In this document: one piece after another, positions 1-13,800 of the stretch
Numbering within the stretch: position 1 is the stretch's first letter
How the letters are laid out: each line of letters starts with the position of its first letter
Program-made: the position numbers and the translations under genes
Notes under the pieces: model-generated
The model's database searches: none
Seen by the model: only the letters and a program-made list of their open reading frames with translations
What the model was told of the DNA's origin: nothing
Assembly (NCBI GenBank): GCA_034336665.1
Contig: JAPFBE010000002.1
Span: 17,214,906 to 17,278,905, forward strand
Length of the DNA: 64,000 nucleotides
Reading direction: 5' to 3'
Source of the DNA: Luscinia megarhynchos
Taxonomy: Eukaryota > Chordata > Aves > Passeriformes > Turdidae

Positions 1-3000
1 AATCAGTGAGTCATATTTTTAAACAATCCTGATGATTTGCATCCTTGGAGATTCAGACTCTGAGGGTTTCTGATGAACCTATGCATTATTGACTTCAAGT
101 GTTACTAAATATTTGTGCTTTCTTAATATCAGGTAAGAAAAGAAATGTCATCATAGTCTTAGAAAAGTGCATCTTCCAACAAAAGAAAAATATTTATTCC
201 ATCACCTTATCCAGTTGTTCTGCACTACGTAGGTTGGAACTACTTTGCATAGAGACTGTTTTTCCTCTGATCTCTCTAAAATGCTCACCACAATATAATC
301 CTCATTTGAACCTAATGCCATAACTTGCATCAACTGTGTGCATATAGTTTCTAGCATGAAAGAAAATTGCCAGGAGAATGTCCTCCTCCCCCAGGTAATT
401 GTAAATATATGTCTAGGGATGTACAGATATATGATTGAATATGAACTTCTTTGCATCTGCATGCACATTGGAGATTTTCTGTGTATAATTTGAGAAAAAA
501 TTAGGCAAATAAAAATGTTGCTACATTCATTTGTCTCTGGTGGAGAAACACTCTGGGAATTTATAGAGGGAAAGGCATGCACTTGAGTATCTTGCCTAGT
601 TTAGAAGAAGAGAGAAAAGCTTCAAATTAAACCAATGGCTCTAGGAGACTCAAACACCTGCTACAAGTCAGAGGAAGAAAGAGGACTGTAGAACATGCCT
701 GTTTTCATCCAGTTAAAAGGCTCCTTCTGGCTACATGTAATGCAGACAGAACTGATTCTGGAGGAGGGTGTCTTTCCTTCTCATTGGGGATACCAAATGA
801 AAAATACAGTTTGCTTGCTCACTACCATTGCCCCATAAACTGGGAGAGCAGAGGTGTGGGGGAAGGTGAAGGAGAGAGCTTTGTCTGAGCAGAATGAAGG
901 GGGAAAAATTAATTGAATCCTGTAGTTGACCAGCTGTCTTCACAGCATCTTGGCTTCTGAAGGCCCTAGTAGAGTTAGGATGCTGCAGTGCTCTACAAAA
1001 CACCCCCTCACCTCGGTTTTAAAAGGCTTCATTGCGCCTTATCACATCAAAGCAAAGCATCTGCATGTTTCAGTTGTGGGGCATCATGTGTCTGGCTCCC
1101 CTCTGGCTCCCACTAATCCCCTGGATTATCACAGCTCTCTAAAGCGGCTCTTAAAAACCCTGTGAAAATAGGACTCCAAGTGGGTGTGTGAGAAGTGGGG
1201 ACTGAAGCAATAAGGCTGCCTGTGCCTATGGAACTCATATAATCACAGCCTACATTACCCAAAAGAGGTGTTGAAAAGTCTGCTTTTGCCCCAGCTGATC
1301 CCAGACAATACTGGCTCTCAGGGAGACAAAACAAGATTGAGTCTGGTTCATTCATTTGCTGGAGTACATCTGAACTGCTGCTACGAGTTACAGCTCATGC
1401 TGAGCACATGAGGCAGTGCTCCTCAAGGATCTTACATCATTCAGGTTTTTTTGCTCTCCTTTTCAAAGTCACCATCTGCAAACCAGGGAGCTCTGCAAGA
1501 TGATGATGCCCTCCCAGAGGGGCTGTGGTTTGTGCAGGGTGGTCTTTGGCACGGGCTGCAAAGAGAGGAGATGACGTGGGAAGCCTTTGCTGTGGAGGTG
1601 GCATCTGACTCTTCCACTGCTGGTGTTTGTCCCTTCAGATCTCTGGGCAGGAGATGGGCTCATAGGGCTGCTATCCCAGCAGTTCAGGTGTGAAAAAAAG
1701 AGGGTTCCAGCCTGTAATATCATTCCAGTGCCTTTCATAATCCTCAAATCCACTTCAGAGAAAATAAGCCAAGCAATGAACACTAAAAGCAAAGATTTCA
1801 CTGTGTAAAGGGGCAAGAAGTTTATGCAGACAATATGGCTCTTCCCCTGTTTTAGATCTGTTGGCTGCTCATTCCCAAAGGAAAATATAATAATCCCCAT
1901 GAAAGTCATGGTATTGAGAACTAAATGATAGAAAACCCTAAAATCTTCAGTAGCTCATGGGATCTTTTTTTTCTTTTCTCTCATTTAAAAATAAAAAAAG
2001 ATTATGCATGTCTGACATTGACACAAAGTCTGGAGAACTGACCCATAAAGTAATTAGGAGAGGAATTCACCCTCTGCTCTGCTCCCCTCCCCAACCTTTC
2101 CCATCTCAAAGCCAGATCAGATGAAAGGCAAGCTCTGTTTACTTCCTGATCTGTCTAATTTCAGTAACGAGGACCATCCTGACTTCATCTTCCTGCAGCT
2201 GCTCGAAGTGAAACTCAAGAGGCTGCCCCAGGCACTGCAGCACCTTCTCAGAACTGCTTGACCTTAATGGATTAGCGTTTCCCTGAGCAGGTGGCAATAT
2301 AACAAGAGGAGACAAACTTTTACACTTAGGAGACCTCTGGTGAAAGGCATCGAATTTCAGAAGGTTGAAACAGGGCAAAGAGACTTCTGATGCCTTCCCA
2401 CCTTAACCCTGTGCCACCTTAACCCCCTTGCTATGCATATAAGTTACAGCTTTCCACTTAGGAACCTAAGTCCGTTTATTAAGGAATCAAAGTAAAAACA
2501 GCCTTATATTCTTAACGTGTCCTACCCTCACAAATCCTGTTGAATTAAAGGAGAGCAATGGGTGCTTTGATTTCAGTCTGCTTATGTCTGGGTGTCTGAA
2601 TAGGGTGTTAGGAGTATTACTTCAGGCTCTTGATTTTGCAAGTATGTACCACAGTAAATGCATCATAGTCAAAGCAATAATAACATGTTTTGCTTTGAGG
2701 CTGCAATTCTACCAAATAATTCAGGGTTTAAACTGGCAGTGCCAAATGCATTGTACTGCATACTTTCACTAGGTAGAAAAGCAGAAAAAAATCTGATTTT
2801 TTTTCAAAAAGAAAAAAGTATTTGTTGATTTCTCCTACATACATCAGCACTAGCAACAGACAGATTCTACTTTATCCTAGTGCACTCTCCACTGTCTACT
2901 ATGATCTGTTTGTTTAAGGATTCATCATAATAATTACAAGTCAAAACTGTCAAACAGATGTCCAAGATCTGATAGCCAGGTGTCAGTTACCATGTCAAAA

Positions 3001-5080
3001 CCTGAAGACAGAGACACCTCTACTTAGGCTTCATTACACTCGCTCTTCATCTGCTCAGCACCTGCAGCTCCCACTATGATGATCAGATTGTGCATGTTTT
3101 CAAACATGTTAGTTGCTAGATTCTCCAATCAGCAGCTAAGAAATGTGAGATTGGTTTTTTTACCAGAATACAAAGGAGACAGACAAGGCAGTAAAACAAG
3201 AGCAAGAAAAATGTAGTGCAAAAATGTGAAAATGTGTTTTTTGTTATAAGTAAACCTGCTATCTTCTGAATAGGTTGTTCTTGTCAATAATGTGTAGGAA
3301 TCTTACTTAAATATGCATATGCACATGTTTATATTATGAATTTTCTATATACCTTTGTGTCTACTATTACATATGCATATATGTGTTTGTGTATTTTTAA
3401 TCCATGTGAGATGCTACCAGATATTTATTTATGAGATATTTGTTTTTGGGCTCCAGTAGTTAATGCATTTCTTCTTCAGCAGAATATGTTTTGTGTATTT
3501 TAAAGTTGTCATGTCAAATGATTTCAATGGAAAGTACTGACATACTATTCACTTAAAACCTGCAGTCATTCAAGATCAAGGACATTGTCCCTATAGGAAA
3601 ATAATGTCCTGAGAAGCATTGCTTTTGGGATCACATCATGTGTTTGTCCAGTGACATCCAGCTCTGAACATATCTGGCTCTCTATTGTCCTGTCCCTAAA
3701 GAGCTGTATTGCCACATACCATTCATGAATATTAAAAGCACGATTATACTTTTCACCCCAGCATGGTTCATCTGTCTATCCAGATATGTGTGTCAGCTAT
3801 TTTAACTGAAACTGTCTCTCTGACTGGTACCTCACATACTCGTACAGTGTTTGCATGGCTTTATGAATACATCAACACTGTAAAGCTGCACGTCCTACGT
3901 GCACATTTTCGATTTTTTTTAGTAAGGGTGAGTTCCCCAGGGCCTGTACAAGGCAGGAGAAGTAAATGTCAAACAGAAGGATCAGCAAAGATGAGATCAG
4001 TGGATCTCTCCCCTAGTCTGGTGCGGGTCCCTCAGACAGCACTTGCTGATGCTGTGTCCGTGCCAGTTTTTTGGGCAGTGATACACAGCTTTGCAGGTGT
4101 GTCCACCTAAAAAACCCCCTCGTGTCCTCTGAAAGAAAAAAAACTACTGTGGAGCTTAGGAGCAGGAGGCCAGCAGGTTTCAGCACGTGGCCTGATTTCA
4201 CTCTCTGCACTGTGGATCTCTGTGCCCTCAGACCTCCTCTGAGGACAGCCCAATCGGTGTGTCTCCTGCCCAACATACTCAGAGGCTTTTTCTGCAATAG
4301 ATTGGAAAGAGGAAAATCACATATGAGTGAAGTAAAGGCAGAAGCATTCAAAATTATACGTAGCACATATCTTTCAACTTCATCAGAAATCTCACACATA
4401 TGTGAGAGCCAGAGAAATCCTGGAAATTTCTGGCACTCCCTTAGATTTGGGGGTCTATAAACTAATTAATGGATGGCATCATCTCTACAATGCAATAGGT
4501 AGATTTTTTATTTGTGGCAGATATAATAATGATAGTTTCTTTCATTAAGTTTTAGTAATAATCTTTATTTAATAATTAATACAAGTATAATTTAATACAG
4601 TACAAATTAAAAGTATTCTTCATTTCTCTGTAATGTTTCAGAAAGCACTGTCAAAGGACAAACGATAGCAATTGCTTACAAAATACATGCATTAGTCAGA
4701 TCATATGTAGGCATTTACTTTGCAATACCTAAACTGATGACAGTTTACAACATTATTACTATTCTGAATAGTAAACTTTTGATTTGTCAAAAGAAATCAG
4801 TTAGATATGCCCCATATCCTTGCATGGTATAGCTATAAAATTATGGGCAATCATTTGTGCTTGAACACTGAACTTCATGGTAACTGTTGGTCAGATTTCA
4901 CCCAGAAATCCTTCAGTAGGCACCATTTAAATTATGGCATCAGTCCCACCGAATAAAATGGTATCTCTCTTTTCCATAGTCAGATAAGAAGTAAGATTTT
5001 TTCCATGAAGGTCTAGGCAGACAATTCCCACCAGCAAAGGCTCTGTTGACTAACGAGTCACGCTATTAAGTGGGGCACGT
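1..5080. other. unique non-coding AT-rich DNA
   Basis: I see no gene, RNA gene or recognisable transposon here. Open frames are short (126 codons or fewer) and look like chance frames. The stretch 3990-4460 is open on both strands for about 130 codons, as expected of a slightly GC-richer patch, and its translations match no family I know. The rest is AT-rich with ordinary short homopolymer runs. Confidence 0.6.
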
Positions 5081-7790
5081 GCAATTCCCCAAGTATCTCC
5101 ACCACAGTAATACACTGACGTGTCACAGTCTTGTGGTATTTAAATTAGCAGTGCAGATAAGCCATGATTCTGCTGTGAGGTTGCTGCATCTTCCAGAGGT
5201 TATCCCCAGGCCAAAATGAAGCGTCCACCTCCAACCAAAGCGTTCAGTTATGCCAAAAGCCTGCAACAAGAAGCACTAAAGTTGTTCTGACACGAATCAG
5301 TTAATGAGGCCTATGTGTCTTTCCTTAAACCATGGTTTGGTACTTAACTCTTCTCCCAAAATCATAGTATGATAGCAGTTATGATTTCCAGCACTTTATA
5401 ATTTTGGTAGAGGAAAGATAAAATCATTTAATACGGCTAAAACCTAGCATAAAGAAACTTAAACATTATTTTACATTAATTCCAGAAATTAAAAGGAAAA
5501 ATATGAGTATTTTTCTGCCTTTATTTAAATTTCTCGTTGTTCTGCCATGTAAAGGACTGTCAAGAATTGGTGTATGACTACATATATAATATTAGGATGG
5601 ATCTTCCACTGCAAGTGAGTACTTGCTGTCTTTAAAGGAGCTAATAATTAGGCTGTGTGTATACCGAAATATTTGGTTTTCCTCATAACCATTAGAGACC
5701 ATGGCATTTTTGGTTCAGATGCTTCCTACCCACAGATAGTATCTTAGTTTTGGCTGGCTTTTCAGTCAAAAAACAGGAAAGGAGTGGCAAAGAGCACTGA
5801 ATTTTTAATAAAGCAATAATGGCTTTAATCTTCCTTGCTCAACAGTTGCAAAAGACTGAAACATCAAAGAAATATAAGTAAAAGATGAAGAATACATAGC
5901 AGAAAACCAAACCAAACCAGACAGAAGTTGTCTCAGCAGTTCCCTTAGAGGTGTTCTATTTTCCAGCTTCAGACCCAAATTCTTAAATGGTCACAGATAA
6001 AGAAAAAGACTGGGAGCCTTTTAGAAAGAAGAACCAATTCTGAAATGTAAAAGAGATAGGTTATTGGTGGGGATCTTTTTCAGGACAAAATTGTGTAATT
6101 TTGCATTATGCAGACTGCAAGTGTTGTAAAACCAGCTGCTAAAAACATTTCTGTGGGGAAAAGGCCTGACTCGGGGGAAAAAAACCCAGAGTGGATAAAA
6201 GCTTTTTGAAAGAAACCTCTTTCCTCACTTTGGGAAAGATGTTTATTGTGACATGAGCTGGAATTTGGAGCTCCTGTGTGTTGCACCATATTTGTACACC
6301 TCTTCTGATGGGAAAAAAAAGAAAGATATTTGCGTGGAGTTGCTAAGAAACTTGGTCCCAGGCCTAAAGAAGATAGGACAATACTTACTTTGATTGCTGT
6401 GCATTCAAATGCAGGGTCTTTATGCCCTGTGGATCAAGATGATCAAACTCATGGATGTAATGAGCTTAAAAAGGAAACATCACTCCTGACACCTTTAATC
6501 CAAGAGATCTTTACTTATGTTGTCAAGAAGCTGCATAATTTTATAATGGTTAAGGTCATCAGATGTTGCAAAAAAGCATATTTTTGGTGGATTTTCAGAA
6601 CCAGAGATTTTAGAAAACTTGATTGCTTTATATTTCCTCCAAAGTAAACATAAAAGGATTTGAAATTGACATGTATAGACACCTTAGACTACTACATGTA
6701 TAAATCTAAGGACGTTTTTGTTGCTCGGCATGTTTAGAGAGATATAGTACTCACTTTGGGGCTTTTTAATTTTACTTTTATCCTTTTTTTAAAAATTACT
6801 TTTCATTGTTTTAGGAAAACATTCAAATAACTTCATGGCCATCTACCTCTCAAAATTCTCTCATAATTTCCAATTGGCTGCAATATGCTCTTTTACTTCC
6901 TGCCCTAAACTCCCATATAATGTCATATCATGGTCTGTCCATCAGCTGCCAAACTTGTCCTTGTCCCTGTCTACTGATAGGAGACATCAATACTCTGTAC
7001 CAGATCCTGCAGGGTGCCTATCACTTCCTCACATGAAGGCATAGGGATCAAGTTTCTTGTTGCCAAACATCAGCTGAGAAATTTATCCGGCCTAAAGATC
7101 TGGGTTTATTTATCACATCTAGCATTTTATTTGGAAAGCTTTCAGGGAAGAAAATATAAAAGAACCTCTCACCCTGCCAGTGGACTTAAACACCTTCAGG
7201 ACTCTTTTTCCCCCCCTTTTTCAACAATTCTCTATTGCTTTAAATTTAAATTGTCTAAGGCTTCTGAGCACACAGTGAAACTTCTTTTAAAGAGATTTTG
7301 CTTGCCTTGTGTTTCTCAAACTCTCTACTCCATCTCTGACTCATTTCACGTGGGAGTATTTGCAAAACTCTTCGGCTCACCCAGTCTTTGATTGACGTCA
7401 CCATTGTCTCCTTGCTATTTTTATCCACCTTGTCAGGGCTAGTAAGCACGGTGCAGCATGTTGATTCCGAGTCAATTTTTCATCAATGTTATGCAGCTTG
7501 AAGGTTTTAGTGATGTCTCTAAAGCCGCTTAGTTGATCTTTATGTGGAAGCTTAAATAAATGCTGTTTGCATTTAGGACTAGTAAATCTGCAGGATTTCT
7601 GTTCCTCATTCTTTGCCACCTCAGCAGCAGTAAGGTGCTTTGCAGAATTTCAGCCAGTGCCTACATGTCATTTATACTTAGTTATGTATTGGTATTCTCA
7701 TGATTCATCACAGAAGAGGGAGGGTGGCAGAGAATTTGTGAGAAAAAAAAAGAGAGGATGAAATAATACAAATGAACCTTGCCACAGTTT
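5081..7790. other. unique non-coding DNA with one V-domain-like motif
   Basis: No gene is supported. The minus strand at 5104-5124 encodes DTSVYYC, the framework-3 signature of immunoglobulin and T-cell-receptor V domains. The flanking sequence does not clearly continue a V segment, so it is listed as a finding and not as a gene. The remainder to 7790 holds short chance open frames only. Confidence 0.5.
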
Positions 7791-7796
7791 TCATAT

Positions 7797-7865
7797 ATAA
7801 CCTCTGGCAAATCACTCAGCCTTTCCACCCTGGCAGTCCATGTCTGCAGCTGGAGATTCAGCACT
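7797..7865 (+). repeat. possible MIR-type SINE core relic
   Basis: The stretch resembles the conserved core of MIR (CORE-SINE) elements. In MIR this region reads roughly 'gaccttgggcaagtcactt' and is followed by a pyrimidine-rich 'cctc...cagtttcc...tctg' segment. Here the same order of blocks occurs in the plus orientation: 'ctctggcaaatcactcag', then 'cctttcc', 'cagtcc' and 'gtctg'. The match is partial and from memory of the family consensus. The tRNA-like head and the 3' tail are not recognisable, so this may be a chance resemblance. Confidence 0.35.
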
Positions 7866-10800
7866 CATTTCTCTCTGACTTGCAGAACTCAGTTCATGCC
7901 TGATGGAGAGGTGGAAGAAGAGCAAAGTTCAAGCAAATCCTGAGGGAGAACCTGAAAAGTGGGGTTAACCTCTATTCTGTTGCTGTCATCAAAAAGGGAC
8001 CTGTAAATATATAGGTTACTATTATGTTTAATTAACTCTTGAAGGCTCCAGGCACTATGGCCCAAATCCAGCTTCCACCTCTGCAGGCTTTGAAGTGCTG
8101 GAGGAAGCGTGTCTATGGTAGCGTAATCAATTTCTTCTCACAAGGTGAGAGGACTTTAATGAAGGAAAGAATGATCGATGGATGTTTGCCAGCATGCTTG
8201 GCTTTGCTTCACAAATGTTCTCATTGCTGGCATTAAACCAAGCCAGAGGATGCACTTATCCACCCACATGCTACTTACTCGTGGTGGGAGGTAGAAGAAC
8301 ATGGCAGAATGAACAAGAGGAATCACATTTCCTTAGCTTTTTATCCCACCAAGTAACCCCATTCCATTTCCTAGTGTACAGGTCTTACCAAAACATCACC
8401 TTTTTTTTTCCTTTTGACAGTTTATTCTCCCTCCCAGCTTCTTGAATTGTGGTCCTTGTACAGCCCTGCAAGCAGTTGCAGGATTTTGCCCAAAGAGTAG
8501 GGCTATTATCAGGGCAGGTGGGATCAGATGCAGCAGTTAGAGCTAAAACAGCTCAGCAACCACCCGCTGAAATTCCTGCTTGTTCAGCTGGTCTGTGTGC
8601 TCAGATAGCCTCGATCAGCTGCTGATTGCTTCTTCAGCTCTACTCCCTTGCTCATGTGTGGAGGACTTCCTATTAGACAGTTTTATATTCTTGGCATGAG
8701 AGACAAATGCTGGAGCAAATCTCTTCCAACCAATCATACTACACTTAACAACTTCCGCTCCTTGATTACTGAGGAAATTATTAGAAGAAGAAAGTGTGTA
8801 GATCTTTCATCATGCCTGCCTTAACTTAAGGGAGGTCAGGAATGGTAAGGGGAGGAGAGATTTGAGCAATAATTTAACTTTCCTAAAAGCTCTTATTCCT
8901 CTGATTTCTCTGTTTGGCATCTTGTGTGCTATCTAATTACTTCCATATCAAGTTCTTTAACTCAGCATGCCACCTCCTCTGCAGAGTTTTGAAATTTCAT
9001 ACAGGTCTATGTCTGAAAGTGCAATTGTGAGACTCTCTCTTCTCACAAACACAGAGTCTGTAACTTTCAAGAACAGATGCGTTACAGCTGAAACTTTTAT
9101 CCACACTTCATGTATTCCACTCTTGTCCCCGTGATGTCAGTGAAACTGCACATACTCAGGTTCACTGCAAACACAAGTCTCTTCTGAAGCTGGTCCTTAA
9201 TGTGCTTGTTTGTGATCCTCAATAAAATATTTGAAACTAGAATAACTGGAAAGGGTTTAGGTAATTTCAGGTGTTTATTATTTTGACTTGGGCATTTGTG
9301 TGGTACGAGGTAAGAGTCAGGTTAAAAAATATTTGGTGCAGAATGAAGGAAGCCCTAAAGAAAAGCAAGGAAAGTGTCTTACTCATACCTGCAATACAGC
9401 ATTGTGTTTCTGTTCTTCAGAGCAGATTTCTGAAACAGAGAAATGCAAGTTCCTATTGTTATATTTTAATTCATATAGAAGAATGATTTAGCTGGGAAGG
9501 TGTATGGATGGTAAGAGTTTTGTTACTATGGAAATTACAACGATTTTTATACTGCTTGTAATGGGAAGAAAATCTCTTTGATGAGGATTCAGTCTCTTAT
9601 GTGGTGCTGAATTTAGACACCTTAATGGTGAAAGAAGCAGTTAAAGTCAGTGCTGTCAGATAACAGCATTTATTGGGCCAAATAAATAGGACTAAGACCC
9701 ATATTTTAAAATATATTCCTCTTCAACTTCCAGTGTCTTTGATTTCAACTTTAAGTAGGCAGATGCTCAGTTTCCTGGAGACTATTTGAGGTATCAGAGC
9801 CTGATTTTGTATGAGAGGATTTGTGCTCAGTATTCAATTTGGGCAACACCAGGAGATCAAATATTTATAGGTTGAAATAATCTTTATACATGCAAATCAA
9901 GTAGTTTGATAGCTAAATGCCAACAACTGTATTTGTAACTGATGACACCTACATTCCTTTAGGCTAAGACTGACAAGTCAAGCCTTTGGGCTACGATTTT
10001 CAAAAGCTCAGGGATTTGTACATATACTTCCCAGTAAGAGAAAAATAAACTGGGCTCTCAGGTTCTATAGTCAGTTTCAAAAATGACTTCCCAAAATCAC
10101 TCAGCTTCTTCCTTTCTCTTCCAATACAGAGAATGCTTTCATGCCTTTTGGAAACAATTCCTCTGAGAAAACGACCATTTAGACTAAACTGTGCTTAGGT
10201 GAATGAATCAGGCTGGGCAGCAAAAGAGGCAAAAGTTGCTCTCTGATCTTAAAGTGAGGAAAAAGACTGATCCCGAGGAAGAGGCAATGGCAGGATAAGC
10301 TGATGGAGTTCTCTCCAACTCCCACATACAAGCTAAGTATGATGATCTGCCTCACGGCCCTAGAGGACTTCCAGTAGTTTCTGGGAAAATGGATCTTCTG
10401 TTTCTTTTCTCCACAGCAAAGTTTTCCAACAGCACAGATAATGCTCAAGAAATGAGGGGGTTTTTTTCGTGACTACTGGCTATTGCAATATTCCATTTTA
10501 TTTTGCATTTTCTGTACCATGTAATTTGGACCTTGTACACAGTGTTAATACATGCAATAATTATAATTCTCCTTGACTGCATCATATTTAAAGGTGTAAG
10601 CTTCTCAATTCATCTCCTTGAGGCAGATTACCCAGGAGACAACCCGCACATTACAGATGGAGCTACTCTGATCCCATTAACTGAACAGTGAGGAGAGCAT
10701 TTGAATCACACACTCCAGAGCCTAGTGAAACCCTGATCTCATTAAAAGCAAAGCTGGCAAGGCTGTACCATTGGGGTGCCACTTTGGGTGTGCCTTTGAA

Positions 10801-13800
10801 CTTAAGACTGAATCCAAGGGGCAAGTGTTGAGTGGAAATGGGACTGAGACATTGGGATGAGGTCCCTTACACCATATCCACCTGTGCCTGTGAACTTCTG
10901 ATCCTTTCTACCAGACACCTCTCAGCAATTTCTGAAGGTGCCAGGGGGCTCAAACCACCAAAGTGAGGCACAGAAGGAAAATAAAAGAGCAGACAACTTA
11001 AAACCAAGTGGATTAATTAAATAATCTATATATTTACCAGTGATAATTCTACAGTAAAAAGCCTCCGGGGTTAGACATTTTATAGGGATTTCAATTCCTT
11101 AATTTGGAAGGTTTGAAGCCCTGAGGATTGTTACTCGTTTTGGTTTTTTAAGTGATTTTGTGGAATTGTCATGGTGCAGGCTTTGTCTTTTGGGCTGTTT
11201 GCTGTCAATACAAACATCTTTCAAGGACAAGCTGTAAGACACTCCCACTGTTGTATTACAACATGTAGTTCATTGATTTTTCTAGTGTTTAATGGTCTAT
11301 AGGTGCACATACTGATCTGGAAAATTAGGAAATCTGGACTAAGTTTGCTGACTCACCAAAAAAAAATCTCTTTTCTATAACTAGGATAAAAGACTTGTTT
11401 ACCAAATTTTGCATTTTGTTGTCTGATCTACTGCTATGGTGAAAAATATTCTGTGTAAGAATTAAGTACTGCTTATTACCATGGTCATGTGTTAATTCTC
11501 GATGTGGGTAAATACATCACATCTATACATTGAGTAACACTACTGAAGATGCACAAAAAAGTAAAAAACATATAGATCTCTTTTACCCTTACTCTCTCTT
11601 CTTTTTTGTCCCAAGTGATCTCCTTAAAATCTAACTATTTTACACCTTTATCACTGGGAAACACAAGCTCAAATATATTTTTCTTTTCCTCCTCACTGTT
11701 TTTTTCCTGTTCACACCTCTCCTCCCACCCCTTTCAACTGTGCTAGTCAGAAATGAGCTTCTAATATCCTGTTTGACTGGTAGGCTTTTCCAAAGCATGG
11801 CTCTGGAATTGTAACACAATGACTGTGGATACAGAGGCATAAAACTCTTCTTTCTCCTGAAAGGAACCCAAAAAGGTTTAAGATGAAAATGTCAGTGAAT
11901 CAGCTGTTTAAGTAGAAGTGCAAGCTATATTCAAACTCCAGCTAGTCATTTCTGTATGGAAAAAGAATGGCAGTAAGGTTAAAAACAGTGGCATTGCAAG
12001 AGTACCTTGAACCTCAGGAAGTTAATTTTTGCTTGTTATGATACCCCTGTTAGTGTCCCTGTTAGTTTGAGTCTTCCAGTACAACGGAAAGAAATCACAA
12101 ATCCTATAAAAATCCCAAACCAAAATGAAAACCACCCAGTTTTTTATTTCTATTCTTCTTTTTGGATAAAAATGCAGAAATCTTTCCACACCAAAAGGGA
12201 ATAGGGACAGAGCATTATGTTTTGCTTTTAGGCACTTCAGGGACGGAACAAAGCACAGGCAAACTAAATGCCTAAACTAAATGAGAGTTAAACTTACCTT
12301 AGGGAAAAAGGGAATCAGCAGCTAGAAACAATATTTGCTTTTAAGCAGTGATGTGCTATAGATAAGACTGTTTTGTCCCAGCCTCCAATAAGTACTCTGT
12401 CCTTGAATGCTCCCACAGGAGGAGAGGAGGAGAAATCAGCCAAATAAGTAACATCTCCTGCCATTTAAGTCATAAAACTTTTGCATAGCCAAGGTGAGGT
12501 GAAAGCACTGCTTAGAAAGCTGGCAATATTGCATTGCTGTGGAGGGGATTTATCTGTACCAAGTTAGATATTCTTGTAAGAATAGGTCAGACGAGCTCTG
12601 GGTGGGTGGGGGAAAGGGCTCCTTTCTGGAATGAGGTGCTGCTGTTGCTCAGAGGAGCAGGAGATCCGTGTGTCAGATGGGAGCAGCTGCCTCAGAGGTG
12701 ATGGGAAGGATTTCCCAAAACATCAGGCAGGTCTAGCTGCTGGAAAGTGAGTCACAGCAAGCCAAATATAGAAACTGCAAAGACATAGTGGGCAAGACTG
12801 GAGTTGGATTTAAACTTTTTCCTTTCTTTTTAATGGGGAAATTTAGTGGTGGGGTTTTATTGTTTAGTTGGTGTGCGTTTGGGGTGTATGTGTTATTTAT
12901 TTATTTAATCTGTTACCTATTTGGCATATGTGTTTTTACCAGCTTCTAGTTTTTATTCAAGTGAAGTTATGACTTTTTTTTTCCTATCTTCTCCATTAAT
13001 CTCCTTCAAAAATGGGCAGAGTAACCTCAGCTGCAGCTTCAGCTGCAGTTGTGTTACACTTTTCTGGAAATAGGTAGGTACTTTTCTCTTTAAAATGTCC
13101 TCTCTTTTGGCAGGTATTACTGAATTATTTTGACAGTGTTATTGTACAATGAGTGTTAGAGCTAGCAGATCCTGTGGAACATGTCAGTATACTGTAAAAA
13201 TACCTGCCATCTTAATAAATCCAATTAATTACAGGGGGAAATTATTCTTATGGAGAAGTATTATAGGAAAGGAAGGGATAAATCATTGCTCACAGCAATG
13301 TTTTAGTCTCTATCCAGAGAGTCAATGTGTGTGGGAGAGATCTGAGGCAAGGAAAACATCTCAAATTTCCCTCTAGTCTGGTTGCTAAATTTTAGAGAGA
13401 TGTTTCCCAGATCCACCCTTAACATGTCAGGAGTCCTGGGGTGGCCGTACCTGCATAATGGCAATTTTATTCCTTTTTCTAAGAGAATTACTACAGAGCT
13501 GGAAGAGAACAGCTTATAACATTTCTTCTCCCCATATCCCAGGCAGCATATCAGTTTAGAGACCTCCCTAGTGCCTTTCCTGAGGTCTTCAGAGCTTCTG
13601 TGGAACTGATATCTTGTGTGCATGGTAGGGTTGAGTTTTGTGCAAGAGGCTCCTTCCCTTTATGCAGCAGAATGGACAATGCAAGCCAATAAAAACATGC
13701 ATCCATTGTACAGCATGAAAGAGGCTTCTCTGCAAAGAGTGTTGTTTTCCTTTATGTCTTCTCTGCTGCCAAACACAGACTTCTTCTGCTCCTTCTCTCT

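Noticed and set aside
3990..4460. Overlapping open frames of about 130 codons on both strands
   Set aside because: Openness on both strands with no domain suggests chance in a GC-richer patch.
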